Of a stretch of DNA of 64,000 nt, positions 8,744 to 17,356 are shown piece after piece. The position numbers were made by a program, and so were the translations under genes. The notes below the pieces were generated by a model, which was not told where the DNA came from, ran no database searches, and saw only the letters and a program-made list of their open reading frames with translations. Location: assembly GCF_001434295.1 (NCBI RefSeq), contig NZ_AZFA01000001.1:1-64000 (forward strand). Reading direction: 5' to 3'. Source of the stretch: Companilactobacillus versmoldensis DSM 14857 = KCTC 3814. GTDB lineage: Bacteria; Bacillota; Bacilli; Lactobacillales; Lactobacillaceae. Position 1 is the first letter of the stretch; each line of letters starts with the position of its first letter.

Positions 8744-11178
8744 AATTAATTAAAGTTAATATTTACGGTTTTGGTAAATGGATCGACCAGCAATTCGATA
8801 TTGCTACTGATTATCAAGTCATCTTTGGTAACAATGAAGCTGGTAAGACGACATTTTTGAATTTTATTAAAAGTATCCTATTTGGATTTGCTTCCGGTCG
8901 GGGCAATAATAAATTTGCTCAGTATCGACCTAAGAAGGGGACTAGTTACGGTGGTGAACTGGAATTTATTGATGGACAAACTAAGTGGTTAGTTCGTCGA
9001 GTCGACGGTAAGGGTGATGGTGATTTATCACTTTTTCGAGATGGACAACAAGTGCCAAATAAATTGCTGACCCAGATAACTAAGGGATTTTCCAAAGCTG
9101 ATTTTGAATCAACACATGTTTTTAATGATGAAACGATGCGATCAGTTTATCAGATGGATGAGCAGTCCTTAGAGACCGAAATTTTAAGTTTAGGTGCACT
9201 TGGTAGCAAACAATGGTTATCGGTGGCTGATGACCTTGAAAAGGCCAGTGGGGATGTTTATAAGTCTCGAGGGATGAAACAGCCGCTGATCCTGTCGATT
9301 AAAAAATATCAGAAATTGCTACAAGAACGAGCTTCGTTTGAAAATCAACAAGCTAAATATCGAAAATTTCAAGATAAAATAATTCAAAATCGTCAAAAAA
9401 TCAACCAACTTGAGAACGATCGGACACAAAATCAAGTAAGTTTAAATAGAACAAAAATATTGGCTGAGAAGGTTGCTACTTATCAAAACTATCAAGCAAC
9501 ACTCAGGGATATTGACCAGTCTGCCACTAAAATTTCTGAGACTGAATACAATGACTTCGTCAATCATGAACAACAGATTGAATTTATTAAGCAAGTCAAT
9601 GCTCAGCAAGAAGAGAATTCCATTTCGGTCGAAGAAGACGCCTTTATGAAAAATTACCGCGCCAATCAAGCTGATATTGATTATATTTATAGTCGACGTA
9701 ACTTTGTTCAAAATACAATTTTTCAGATTGAACAGCTACAAGAACAGTTACGAAAGTCAGATTTTGAAACCGATCAATTGCAGCAAAATAATTCCAATTT
9801 GACTGAAGAGATGACCAAGCTTTCTGTAGATGAAATAGATCGATTGCAGGCGCCGAAAGCAAAACTAAATTTGAACATGCCAGTGGCAGTTGTCTTAGTC
9901 AGTTTGATCATCGCCTTGGTTTTATCTGGTCCTATTAGATGGGTACTGATTGCAATGGCAATTTTAGGAGCATTATATGGAGGCTACCAATACCAGCAAT
10001 ATCGAACACGTCAAGCTTCTGAAGTTGACACTGATAAAACAATTTCATCCCAACATCATTTTAGCAATGTAACGGTCGAAGAAGCCTTGTCATTGCAGAC
10101 GGCAATTGATCAACTGGCTGAGAAACGCTCTCAACAAAATGATTTGCAGGCTAAGCTTGATCAATCTGAAGGTGAGTTGCAGAAGTGGCGCAATCTTTAT
10201 CAGAAGGTTGGCATCATTTCTAATTATGATCAACCTGACGATTTTGTTGCTAAGGTTGATGAATATTTTAATAAGTTGAACCAGATCAAAGGTAAGTTAA
10301 AGGCTTTGGACCAACATAAGTCTCAAGCTGATAGTCAATCTGGTAAAGGTGATTTAGCAAAACTGCAAAAAACTCAAAAGGAAATCCTTGCGAAATATCA
10401 AATGGATTCTGAATCATTTGAGACGGCCTATCGTAAACAAAAAGCTAATCAAGAACGTCTTGATAAGGTGGCTGCTGATAAAAAATATTTGGGTGCTGAC
10501 TGGGATGTCTTTACTCAAGTTGACGATTTGACTAGTTTTGAAACTAATTTTAAAAATGCCCAACAAAAGGCCTCACAACTGGATTCACAATACAATGATT
10601 TGCTCACTGAGAAGGGCTATTTAGAAAGTTCTTTGAAACAAGTTTTCGACGACCGGGCTTATCAACAGGTGGTCGATGATCTGACTGACACTAAGGAAAC
10701 GATGGTCGAACAATATGATGAGTGGTTAACTAACAAATTAGCTAGCGACTGGATCCATCAGATGTTGATGTCAGCCAGTGAACGTCGGTTCCCGAAGATG
10801 ATCGAGCGGGCTAAAAAATACTTCGAAACTTTAACTGACGGAAATTATTCGGGGATCGAAATGACTTCTGAGCATAATTTATGCTTAGTAAGTGCAGATA
10901 AAATGACTTATGACGTGCACGAACTTTCGAAAGCTACCACAGTTCAGTTGTATATCTCTTTACGGATGGCATTTGTGATCGAGATATCTGATATAGTTGA
11001 CTTACCAATTTTGATAGATGATGCTTTTGTCGATTTTGACCAGGATCGTCTGCAAAAGGTCTTTTCGATGATCGAGCAGGTTGCGGCTGAACATCAAATT
11101 ATTTTTGTGACGGCAAATTTAAATAAGAATATTCCAAATGACCACGTTTTGAAATTGGAGGGGGAAAAAGATGAGTAA
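8740..11178 (+). CDS. yhaN: YhaN-like AAA/SMC-type ATPase (SbcC/Rad50-like) with a central membrane hairpin
   Basis: An ABC/SMC-class ATPase of 812 residues, the probable partner of YhaO. Walker A, GNNEAGKTT, is at residues 30-38. Walker B with the LIDDAF motif is near residue 750. Long coiled coils flank a hydrophobic stretch at about 382-420 that could form one or two membrane spans, unlike soluble SbcC. The GTG start at 8740 overlaps the yhaO stop. The last 8 bases overlap yhaM. By family it should power DNA-end processing; substrate and membrane attachment are not shown here. Confidence 0.88.
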   Translation: MKLIKVNIYGFGKWIDQQFDIATDYQVIFGNNEAGKTTFLNFIKSILFGFASGRGNNKFAQYRPKKGTSYGGELEFIDGQTKWLVRRVDGKGDGDLSLFRDGQQVPNKLLTQITKGFSKADFESTHVFNDETMRSVYQMDEQSLETEILSLGALGSKQWLSVADDLEKASGDVYKSRGMKQPLILSIKKYQKLLQERASFENQQAKYRKFQDKIIQNRQKINQLENDRTQNQVSLNRTKILAEKVATYQNYQATLRDIDQSATKISETEYNDFVNHEQQIEFIKQVNAQQEENSISVEEDAFMKNYRANQADIDYIYSRRNFVQNTIFQIEQLQEQLRKSDFETDQLQQNNSNLTEEMTKLSVDEIDRLQAPKAKLNLNMPVAVVLVSLIIALVLSGPIRWVLIAMAILGALYGGYQYQQYRTRQASEVDTDKTISSQHHFSNVTVEEALSLQTAIDQLAEKRSQQNDLQAKLDQSEGELQKWRNLYQKVGIISNYDQPDDFVAKVDEYFNKLNQIKGKLKALDQHKSQADSQSGKGDLAKLQKTQKEILAKYQMDSESFETAYRKQKANQERLDKVAADKKYLGADWDVFTQVDDLTSFETNFKNAQQKASQLDSQYNDLLTEKGYLESSLKQVFDDRAYQQVVDDLTDTKETMVEQYDEWLTNKLASDWIHQMLMSASERRFPKMIERAKKYFETLTDGNYSGIEMTSEHNLCLVSADKMTYDVHELSKATTVQLYISLRMAFVIEISDIVDLPILIDDAFVDFDQDRLQKVFSMIEQVAAEHQIIFVTANLNKNIPNDHVLKLEGEKDE

Positions 11179-12109
11179 ACGCATCACGGATTATAAGAAT
11201 GGCGAACAAATGAGTTTAGAAGCAGTAATAAAACTCTCGGACTATCGCTTGGCAAAAAATGGGAAGCATTTCTTGTCATTAGTTTTTGAAGATAAATCAG
11301 GGCAGATTCCTGGTAAATATTGGGATGCTAGCGAACAGGATGCTAATGATTTTAAGGTTGGCGCAATCGTTCAATTAGACGGCAAACGAGATTTATATCA
11401 GGGCAAACCTCAAGTGACTATTGCACGTTTGGGCGTGATCGATCCAAATACGGTCGATATGTCACGCTTTGTTCAGACTGCTCCTGAAAAAAGAAGCGAT
11501 ATGGAAAACGAATTTGAAGATGTCTTTTTACAAATAACTAATGGGGCTTGGAATCGGATCGTCCGCTATTTATTCAAAAAATTCCACGAACAATTTTTCA
11601 CTAGTCCAGCTGCTAAATCAAATCATCATGATTTCCAGGGTGGTCTAGCTTTTCATACGTTAAGCATGGTCCGCTTAGCTGAAAAAATTTCTGATCAATA
11701 TGCCCAAGTAAATCGTGCCTTATTGATTGCAGGTGCTTGTTTACACGATTTAGGTAAAGTTATCGAGCTCCTTGGCAACCTTGGAATAGAGTACACGTTT
11801 GAGGGTAATATGATAGGTCATATTACTATTGTTGATGAAGAGATCACCTTAGCTGCTAAAGAACTGGATATCAAACTTGATTCAGAAGATATGATTCTTT
11901 TGCGTCATATGGTCTTGTCGCATCATGGACTCCTTGAATATGGATCGCCTGAGCGTCCTAAATTACTAGAGGCTGAGATTTTACACGACATCGATGTATT
12001 AGATGCCTCGATCAATATGATTTCAAAGGCATTGGACAAAACTGATCCAGGGAACTTTTCTGAAAGGATTTTTGGAATGGACAATCGGTCTTTCTACAAA
12101 CATTCTTAA
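11171..12109 (+). CDS. yhaM: 3'-5' exoribonuclease YhaM
   Basis: A cytoplasmic 3'-to-5' exonuclease of 312 residues acting on RNA and single-stranded DNA. An N-terminal OB-fold nucleic-acid-binding domain covers about residues 10-95. A C-terminal HD domain has the metal-binding His and Asp in FHTLSM, CLHDLGK and LSHHG. The length matches B. subtilis YhaM. The ATG at 11171 overlaps the end of yhaN by 8 bases, so yhaO-yhaN-yhaM form one translationally coupled unit, as the B. subtilis order also suggests. Confidence 0.95.
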   Translation: MSKRITDYKNGEQMSLEAVIKLSDYRLAKNGKHFLSLVFEDKSGQIPGKYWDASEQDANDFKVGAIVQLDGKRDLYQGKPQVTIARLGVIDPNTVDMSRFVQTAPEKRSDMENEFEDVFLQITNGAWNRIVRYLFKKFHEQFFTSPAAKSNHHDFQGGLAFHTLSMVRLAEKISDQYAQVNRALLIAGACLHDLGKVIELLGNLGIEYTFEGNMIGHITIVDEEITLAAKELDIKLDSEDMILLRHMVLSHHGLLEYGSPERPKLLEAEILHDIDVLDASINMISKALDKTDPGNFSERIFGMDNRSFYKHS

Positions 12110-12154
12110 TCGGGTCGAGAGTATAACGTAAAAAATGAATAGAATTATGATATA

Positions 12155-12198
12155 AAAATATGGACGAAAACCTCGTTTGAGGTCTTCGTCCATATTTT
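12155..12198. terminator. Strong hairpin terminator after yhaM
   Basis: A 20-base arm at 12155-12174 pairs with 12179-12198 with one mismatch around a 4-base loop. It can stop yhaM transcription and back up the prsA terminator from the other side. Confidence 0.85.
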
Positions 12199-12242
12199 AT
12201 TTTCTCTTGAATCTATAGTTTTAGTTACAAAGTTTTTGATAG

Positions 12243-12270
12243 CAAAAAAAATAACCCCGAAGGGTTATTT
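12243..12270 (-). terminator. Rho-independent terminator of prsA
   Basis: On the minus strand, AAATAACCC (12270-12262) pairs with GGGTTATTT (12257-12249) and is followed by a run of T (12250-12243). It begins 10 bases after the prsA stop. Confidence 0.87.
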
Positions 12271-12279
12271 AAAATCTAA

Positions 12280-13200
12280 TTATTTAGATGATTTTGCTGA
12301 GCTACTTGAGCTAGAAGAATTTGTACCGTATCCAGCAAGGACATCTTTAAGATCGTTATCCTTGATTGAAACGTTAGCTTTCTTCAAGACCTTAGAAATA
12401 ACTGATTGCATTACAGTTGAATCTTGCATCCAACCAGCATAGAGTTTGCTCTTAAGTTCCTTAGTATGATCAGACATCTTACCCTTAGTAGGTTTCTTGT
12501 CTAGCTTAAGAATGCTGTAACCATATTGTTTTTTAACTGGTTCTGATGAAATGTCGCCAACTTTATCAAGTTTGAATGCGGCTGATTTCAATGATGTATC
12601 AACACTAGTACTGTCGCTATCAAATGGTGACATCTTTCCACCCTTGTTCTTAGTAGCGGAATCAGTAGAATATTTCTTAGCTAATTTAGTAAAGTCGCCA
12701 CCGTTGTTCAATTGGTTGATAATGTCAGTAGCCTTTGACTTCTTAGCAACTAAGATTTGAGAAACAGTGATCTTAGGTGTATATGACTTCCATTCTTTCT
12801 TAAGTTGCTTGTTAGTAACTTTCTTGTTCTTTTCAAGCGCAACCTTTGTTAGAAGGTTAGTCCGAATGTTTTTCTTGAATTGAGCTGTTGTCATACCATT
12901 TTGTTGAAGAATAGAACTGAATGAAGAACCATATTGACTCTTGTACTTGTTGTATTCCTTGTCTACTTGCTTACTTGAGACTTCTTTACCATATTGGTTC
13001 TCAAGAGCTTTTGAGATGATCATTGTTTGTAATTGTTGCTTACCAGCAGAAGAATCCTTCATTTCTTTATAGTAATCGTTTTGAGTGATTCTACCACCCT
13101 TTAATGTAGCAACGGTTTTATTACCGGAACAACCAGCAACAACTGTTACTAATAGCAGACCTGCAAGTGCTAAGATCCACTTAGTCAATCGTTTGTTCAT
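12280..13200 (-). CDS. prsA: PrsA-type foldase lipoprotein (parvulin peptidyl-prolyl isomerase)
   Basis: An extracytoplasmic lipoprotein of 306 residues that helps secreted proteins fold after translocation. The signal peptide ends in the lipobox VAGC, giving a lipidated Cys24. Helical arms flank a parvulin-like PPIase domain at about 145-245, with VSQILV and the LAKKYSTD stretch. The C-terminus is Ser-rich. I chose the second ATG at 13200, because the ATG at 13212 abuts the AAGGA site. It lies downstream of hit and the YtxH-like gene, as in the Bacillus yha-prsA-hit-ecs neighbourhood. Confidence 0.93.
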   Translation of the reverse strand: MNKRLTKWILALAGLLLVTVVAGCSGNKTVATLKGGRITQNDYYKEMKDSSAGKQQLQTMIISKALENQYGKEVSSKQVDKEYNKYKSQYGSSFSSILQQNGMTTAQFKKNIRTNLLTKVALEKNKKVTNKQLKKEWKSYTPKITVSQILVAKKSKATDIINQLNNGGDFTKLAKKYSTDSATKNKGGKMSPFDSDSTSVDTSLKSAAFKLDKVGDISSEPVKKQYGYSILKLDKKPTKGKMSDHTKELKSKLYAGWMQDSTVMQSVISKVLKKANVSIKDNDLKDVLAGYGTNSSSSSSSAKSSK

Positions 13201-13302
13201 CTTTTTACACATCCTTATTTAATATGTCTATAATTGAAGAGAATACCATAAAATTAAGAAAACTGAAAAGTTATTAAGCAAAAAACACAAAAAATTCATA
13301 AT

Positions 13303-13602
13303 TTACTTATTTATATTTTGCAGTTTTTCCAAGTTATCCTTCAATTCAGCTACAGACGATTTTAAGTCTTTAATATCTGGTTGAATATCTTTAGTATAGC
13401 TAACCACATCATCTTTGATGCCAGAAACTACCTTTGTGGCATCTTTTGATTGGTTCTTCAAGTCGACAAAATCACTCTTTAAATCTTTTATATTTTTGCC
13501 GATGTTGTTATGATAATGTTTAGGCATTGCATAGGTGGATTGATAGTATTCTGCTGCCACACCTGACATTGAGCCTAGGACAAACCCTACGATGAAATTC
13601 AT
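13303..13602 (-). CDS. Small YtxH-like membrane-anchored protein
   Basis: A 99-residue protein with a glycine-rich N-terminal membrane segment (FIVGFVLGSMSGVAAE) and a long charged helical tail rich in Lys and Asp, the pattern of YtxH/YhaH proteins. The ATG at 13602 follows GGAGG. A longer reading into hit is unnecessary, since hit stops 2 bases earlier. Bacillus has the YtxH protein YhaH in the same neighbourhood between prsA and hit, which supports the family call. Function is unknown; a membrane-tethered coiled coil is all that can be seen. Confidence 0.8.
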   Translation of the reverse strand: MNFIVGFVLGSMSGVAAEYYQSTYAMPKHYHNNIGKNIKDLKSDFVDLKNQSKDATKVVSGIKDDVVSYTKDIQPDIKDLKSSVAELKDNLEKLQNINK

Positions 13603-13603
13603 T

Positions 13604-14032
13604 TTATGCCTCCAAATTTTTCTTGATGTTATCTGCACGTGCTTGAAGTTGTTCATCACTAGCTTTACCAGTGTTGTCGCCCCAAGTCATTGAGAAATCG
13701 TCATCAGAAGAGTAACGAGGAACTAAGTGAACATGAGAATGCATGACACTTTGATAAGCAATCTCACCATTGTTTTGGCAAATGTTCATTCCAATGATAT
13801 CCTTATTGGATGCTTTGATAGCCCGAGCCAACATAGGAATTTTTTTGAATACTTTTTGAGCGAGATCTTCGTCATATTCAAAAATATTTTCCACATGTTT
13901 TTTGGGAACTACCAATGTATGACCAGGTGTAACTTGCGAGATATCGAAGAAAGCCTTGATATCATCATCTTCATAGATAGTGATATTTGGTATCTCATTT
14001 CTAATAATTTTACAAAAAATACAATCGTCCAT
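13604..14032 (-). CDS. hit: HIT-family nucleotide hydrolase
   Basis: A histidine-triad protein of 142 residues, probably a purine-nucleoside phosphoramidase or dinucleotide hydrolase in the cytoplasm. The catalytic triad motif HSHVHLVP is at about residues 97-104. The N-terminal CIFCKI motif (Cys4, Cys7) is the usual zinc-type start. The ATG at 14032 follows AAAGGGG; longer readings are not needed. It is first in the minus-strand unit hit-YtxH-prsA and divergent from ecsA, as in Bacillus. Confidence 0.94.
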   Translation of the reverse strand: MDDCIFCKIIRNEIPNITIYEDDDIKAFFDISQVTPGHTLVVPKKHVENIFEYDEDLAQKVFKKIPMLARAIKASNKDIIGMNICQNNGEIAYQSVMHSHVHLVPRYSSDDDFSMTWGDNTGKASDEQLQARADNIKKNLEA

Positions 14033-14054
14033 AAAAAATACCCCTTTCAAAAAC

Positions 14055-14077
14055 AGCATTAAAATTAACCTAATGCT
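14055..14077. repeat. Inverted repeat in the hit/ecsA divergent promoter region
   Basis: AGCATTA at 14055-14061 and TAATGCT at 14071-14077 form a 7-bp inverted repeat with a 9-base spacer between the two divergent genes. It could be an operator or a weak hairpin. It has no T-run. Confidence 0.4.
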
Positions 14078-14126
14078 ATCATAAAAAGAGTATTAATAAA
14101 AACGAAGACAAATAGGTGGTTTATCC

Positions 14127-14858
14127 ATGACTTTAGAAATTAAAGATTTAACAGGGGGCTACGGACAAGTAGCGGTTTTGAAAAAAGAATCATTTACTGT
14201 TAAAGATGGTCAAGTCGTTGGCTTGATTGGACTTAACGGTGCTGGTAAGTCGACCACTATCAAACATATCATCGGTTTATTGACACCACGTGGTGGTCAA
14301 ATTTTGATCGATGGCATGAGTTTGAAACAAGACGTCGAAAATTACCGCAAAAAAATTGCTTATGTTCCTGAAATGCCCATCCTTTATCCAGAATTAACTT
14401 TAAAAGAACATATCGATTTAACAATTATGGCTTATGATTTAGATCACGATAAAACTTGGGAAAACGCCAATCGACTTTTGAAAACTTTCCGCTTAGATAA
14501 CAAACTCGAGTGGTTCCCACAAAACTTCTCTAAAGGTATGAAACAAAAAGTTATGATCGTCTGTGCGTTTATGACCGAAGCACGTCTATTCATCATCGAC
14601 GAACCATTCACGGGCCTTGATCCTTTGGCTGTTAAAGATTTACTAGATATCGTCGAAGAAAAGAAACAGGCCGGTTGCTCAGTTTTGATGTCAACTCATA
14701 TTTTAGCAACCGTTCAAGATCATGCTGATAAATTCATTCTCTTAAACAATGGGCAAGTCCGTGCTGACGGAACATTGGATGAATTGAAAGCCAAATTCAA
14801 TATGCAAGACGCTAACTTAGACGACATTTATATCAAGATGTCTAATGAGGATAACTAA
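14127..14858 (+). CDS. ecsA: ABC transporter ATP-binding protein EcsA
   Basis: The 243-residue ATPase subunit of the Ecs transporter, which in Bacillus affects secretion, intramembrane proteolysis and competence. Walker A, GLNGAGKST, is at 35-43. The signature is a variant (FSKGMKQ), typical for EcsA. Walker B reads LFIIDEP, followed by the H-loop (STH). RBS AGGTGG precedes the ATG by 9 bases. The stop overlaps the ecsB start (TAATG). It is divergent from hit. Confidence 0.94.
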   Translation: MTLEIKDLTGGYGQVAVLKKESFTVKDGQVVGLIGLNGAGKSTTIKHIIGLLTPRGGQILIDGMSLKQDVENYRKKIAYVPEMPILYPELTLKEHIDLTIMAYDLDHDKTWENANRLLKTFRLDNKLEWFPQNFSKGMKQKVMIVCAFMTEARLFIIDEPFTGLDPLAVKDLLDIVEEKKQAGCSVLMSTHILATVQDHADKFILLNNGQVRADGTLDELKAKFNMQDANLDDIYIKMSNEDN

Positions 14859-16090
14859 TGAATAATTTATGGAGAGACCGATTAAGAAGACATCAACTTG
14901 ATCAGTTTAAATATTTACGTTTGATTTTTAATGATACCTTCGTCCTAGCTTTTATCGTCTTGCTGGGAGCTTTAGGATTTTGGTATTCAAATCTGCTTGA
15001 TACTATTAATTCAGAGCTATGGTTTGGCAAAATCGTTGTCGTTGCAATCCTGTTTATCACAGTTCAAGCCGGTCATTTGGCGACATTAATGGAATCACCT
15101 GATAGCACCTTCTTACTCGTGAGGGAGAAACAATTTTATAAGTATTTCCAATCGGCAGAAAATTACAGTCGAATCTTGCCGATTTTATTGATTGCTGTTG
15201 TGACTTTCTTGCTGTCACCATTCGCCTTTCAAGGAGCTCATATTTCTGCCTTGAGCATCGTTTTATTGGGCCTATCCGCTGTCATCTTCAAGATGGTTCT
15301 TTTAGATATTGAATTGTTGGGCTTATATGGTCAACACAGCATTGCCAATATCAACATAAAATTTGCCTCTGAATTAATTTATTTAGTTGTTCTATTGCTA
15401 TCAGCTTATATTTCAGCATATATTGCACCAGTTGTTGTTCTGATTTGCTGGATCGTCTTGATGAACCGTGGTCAAAAATGGGCCAGTGAAGGTCAATTGC
15501 AATGGCAAAAGGCAATCAGTGATGAAAATCAACGGATGTTCCGAGTTAAAAGGTTTTATAATCTCTTTACTGACGTACCCGGTGTAACAAGTAAGATCAA
15601 ACGTCGTAAATGGTTAGACTTTCTATTTAATAGCATCAAATTGAATCATAAAAATACTTATTTGTTCATGTTTGCTCGTGGAGTAGTTCGTAATAATGAA
15701 TATATGGGGCTATTTCTCAGATTGACGATCGTCCAAATTATTTTATTATGTTTGATTGATAACTTTTATGTTGCTTTGATCGTTGAAATGCTATTTATTT
15801 ATTTAGTTGGTTTCCAATTAAAACCTTATTTTAAAGAAGTTATGCAAAACTTAATGCAAAGACTTTACCCAGTGAGTGATAAGAGTAAAATCGCTGATTT
15901 CACAAAAATCAGTAATGTAATGCTACTAGTTCAATGGTTTGTCAACATCTTCGCGGTTGTTTATAAATTTGGCTTGAGTAGCAACAGCTTGCTGATCAAT
16001 CTTGGTGGATTATTAGTGATTGTGTTCTTAAATTATCTTTATTTACCACATCAATTGAAAAAATACCTAGTTAATGGAGAGAATATTTAA
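14858..16090 (+). CDS. ecsB: ABC transporter permease EcsB
   Basis: A 410-residue polytopic membrane subunit paired with EcsA. Several hydrophobic segments are visible between residues 25 and 190 and again between 275 and 395, with a basic cytoplasmic middle region. It overlaps ecsA and trmB by one base or a few bases, so the three form a coupled unit. The transported substrate is unknown. The membrane pattern, position and length agree with EcsB. Confidence 0.9.
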   Translation: MNNLWRDRLRRHQLDQFKYLRLIFNDTFVLAFIVLLGALGFWYSNLLDTINSELWFGKIVVVAILFITVQAGHLATLMESPDSTFLLVREKQFYKYFQSAENYSRILPILLIAVVTFLLSPFAFQGAHISALSIVLLGLSAVIFKMVLLDIELLGLYGQHSIANINIKFASELIYLVVLLLSAYISAYIAPVVVLICWIVLMNRGQKWASEGQLQWQKAISDENQRMFRVKRFYNLFTDVPGVTSKIKRRKWLDFLFNSIKLNHKNTYLFMFARGVVRNNEYMGLFLRLTIVQIILLCLIDNFYVALIVEMLFIYLVGFQLKPYFKEVMQNLMQRLYPVSDKSKIADFTKISNVMLLVQWFVNIFAVVYKFGLSSNSLLINLGGLLVIVFLNYLYLPHQLKKYLVNGENI

Positions 16091-16737
16091 TGCGATTAAG
16101 AAATAAACCTTGGGCTAAAGATATGATCAATGAAAATCTTGATTTGATCTCGATCCAACCCGAAGGTATGGCCGGTAAATGGCAAGAAAAATTTGCCAAA
16201 AAACAACCTTTATTTTTGGAAGTAGGTTCAGGTAAGGGTAGATTCATTACAGAACTTGCCCAACAGCATCCAGAGAACAATTATATTGGTATGGAAGTCC
16301 AAGAAGGGGCAATTGCCTTACTCCTCAAGAAACAAGTTAACTTGCGTCTACCGAACTTACATTTACTTTTAGATAATGGTTCGAAATTGACGGAGTTATT
16401 TGGTGAGAGTGAAGTCGATGGACTTTATTTGAATTTTTCTTATCCATGGCCAAAACATCGACACGAAAAAAGAAGGCTTACATACAAAGCCTTCTTAAAA
16501 CAATATCAAACTATTTTAACTGACGATGGATATATCCGTTTCAAAACCGACAATCAAGGTTTATTCGAATATTCATTAATGAGTCTTAATAATTATGGTA
16601 TGAAGTTTGATGAACTTTCACTTGATCTCCATAATGATGAAGACTTGAATCAAGAGAATATTCAAACTGAATATGAAGAAAAGTTCTCAAAAAAAGGCTT
16701 CAGGATAAATTACCTGAAAGCCCATTTTGAAAGTTAG
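16090..16737 (+). CDS. trmB: tRNA (guanine-N7)-methyltransferase TrmB with an altered active-site motif
   Basis: Methylates G46 of tRNAs using S-adenosylmethionine. Length 215 residues is typical. The SAM-binding loop LEVGSGKGRF is at about 41-50, and PWPKHRHEKRRL follows the core. In the family this core reads NFSDPWPK; here it reads NFSYPWPK, with Tyr118 (codon TAT at 16441-16443) in place of the Asp thought to take part in catalysis. All other motifs look intact. A convergent gene's terminator lies inside its 3' end. It starts at the end of ecsB. Confidence 0.93.
   Translation: MRLRNKPWAKDMINENLDLISIQPEGMAGKWQEKFAKKQPLFLEVGSGKGRFITELAQQHPENNYIGMEVQEGAIALLLKKQVNLRLPNLHLLLDNGSKLTELFGESEVDGLYLNFSYPWPKHRHEKRRLTYKAFLKQYQTILTDDGYIRFKTDNQGLFEYSLMSLNNYGMKFDELSLDLHNDEDLNQENIQTEYEEKFSKKGFRINYLKAHFES
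16689..16722 (-). terminator. Terminator of the small secreted protein gene, embedded in trmB
   Basis: On the minus strand GGCTTTCAGG (16722-16713) pairs with CCTGAAGCC (16704-16696), with one bulge, followed by seven T (16695-16689). It is inside the last codons of trmB on the other strand. Confidence 0.75.
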
Positions 16738-16744
16738 TTTTTAA

Positions 16745-17059
16745 TTATTGAACTTTTTTGATATTTAGTAGTTCGCCTGAAATTGCATCAGCAATGAAGT
16801 GATATTGAGATACATCAAAGTCGTCCATTGTTGTGACACCACCTACGATGCCCCATGATGATTGACCATTGACATCAACGCGTTGATAGAATGGTTCAAC
16901 CCATGAACCGATGAACTTACTATCTTCTCCGAGAACTGATTTTACCTTGTTAATGATTTTTTCACTGTCTAAGTGATGCTTTACTAAAACTGTAGCAGCA
17001 GCACCTGCAACTAGGGCAGTACCAGCAAAAATAACTGAACCAATACCTTTTTTACTCAT
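16745..17059 (-). CDS. Predicted small secreted or membrane-anchored protein
   Basis: A 104-residue protein with an N-terminal hydrophobic segment (about residues 6-26, Gly/Ala-rich) that could be a signal anchor. A compact C-terminal domain contains WGIVGG and ISGELL, similar in feel to PepSY-type domains and to the lactobacillar 'small secreted protein' group (COG5584). It has no catalytic motif. It is convergent with trmB and uses a terminator inside trmB. The ATG at 17059 follows a GGAGTG-type site. Confidence 0.75.
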   Translation of the reverse strand: MSKKGIGSVIFAGTALVAGAAATVLVKHHLDSEKIINKVKSVLGEDSKFIGSWVEPFYQRVDVNGQSSWGIVGGVTTMDDFDVSQYHFIADAISGELLNIKKVQ

Positions 17060-17356
17060 ATCTTAATCACTCCTTGATGTTTTATAACTTTATATTAACA
17101 CTTTCCGGAGGGTGATTGTTAGGTCCTTGCCCAAGATGGTAAAAAAGTATAAATATCAACCAATAAAACGATATCATTGGTTGATATTTTTTTATTTATT
17201 TTGAGTATTAAATGCATATAATCTTGAATCTTTTTGCGTTAAAATATAAAAATGTAAATAAGAAATCGAATATTTTGATTTATCAGGCTGTTAGAGCAGT
17301 TTAATTGACCGTTTTCGTTGGAAAACGTATATTCAAAATAAGAGGTGAAGAATAAT
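17060..17356. other. Gene-free stretch between two divergent genes
   Basis: About 300 bases without a credible gene. It holds a hairpin with a T-run (17151-17193) and an inverted repeat, CGTTTTC at 17310-17316 with GAAAACG at 17321-17327, just before the thioredoxin-like gene. A TATAAT at 17216-17221 lacks a clear -35. Confidence 0.6.
17151..17193 (+). terminator. Orphan terminator-like hairpin
   Basis: AAATATCAACCAAT at 17151-17164 pairs perfectly with 17176-17189 around an 11-base loop, followed by T-rich sequence to 17193. No plus-strand gene ends close by; trmB ends over 400 bases upstream. It may end a small RNA or insulate the next gene. Confidence 0.6.

Noticed and set aside
12236-12760. 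Open frames on the plus strand inside prsA
   Set aside because: They are antisense shadows of a well-supported lipoprotein gene, with no binding sites.
17111-17203. A 30-codon frame from GTG after GGAGGG
   Set aside because: The binding site touches the start codon, the frame crosses a strong hairpin, and the product resembles nothing known.
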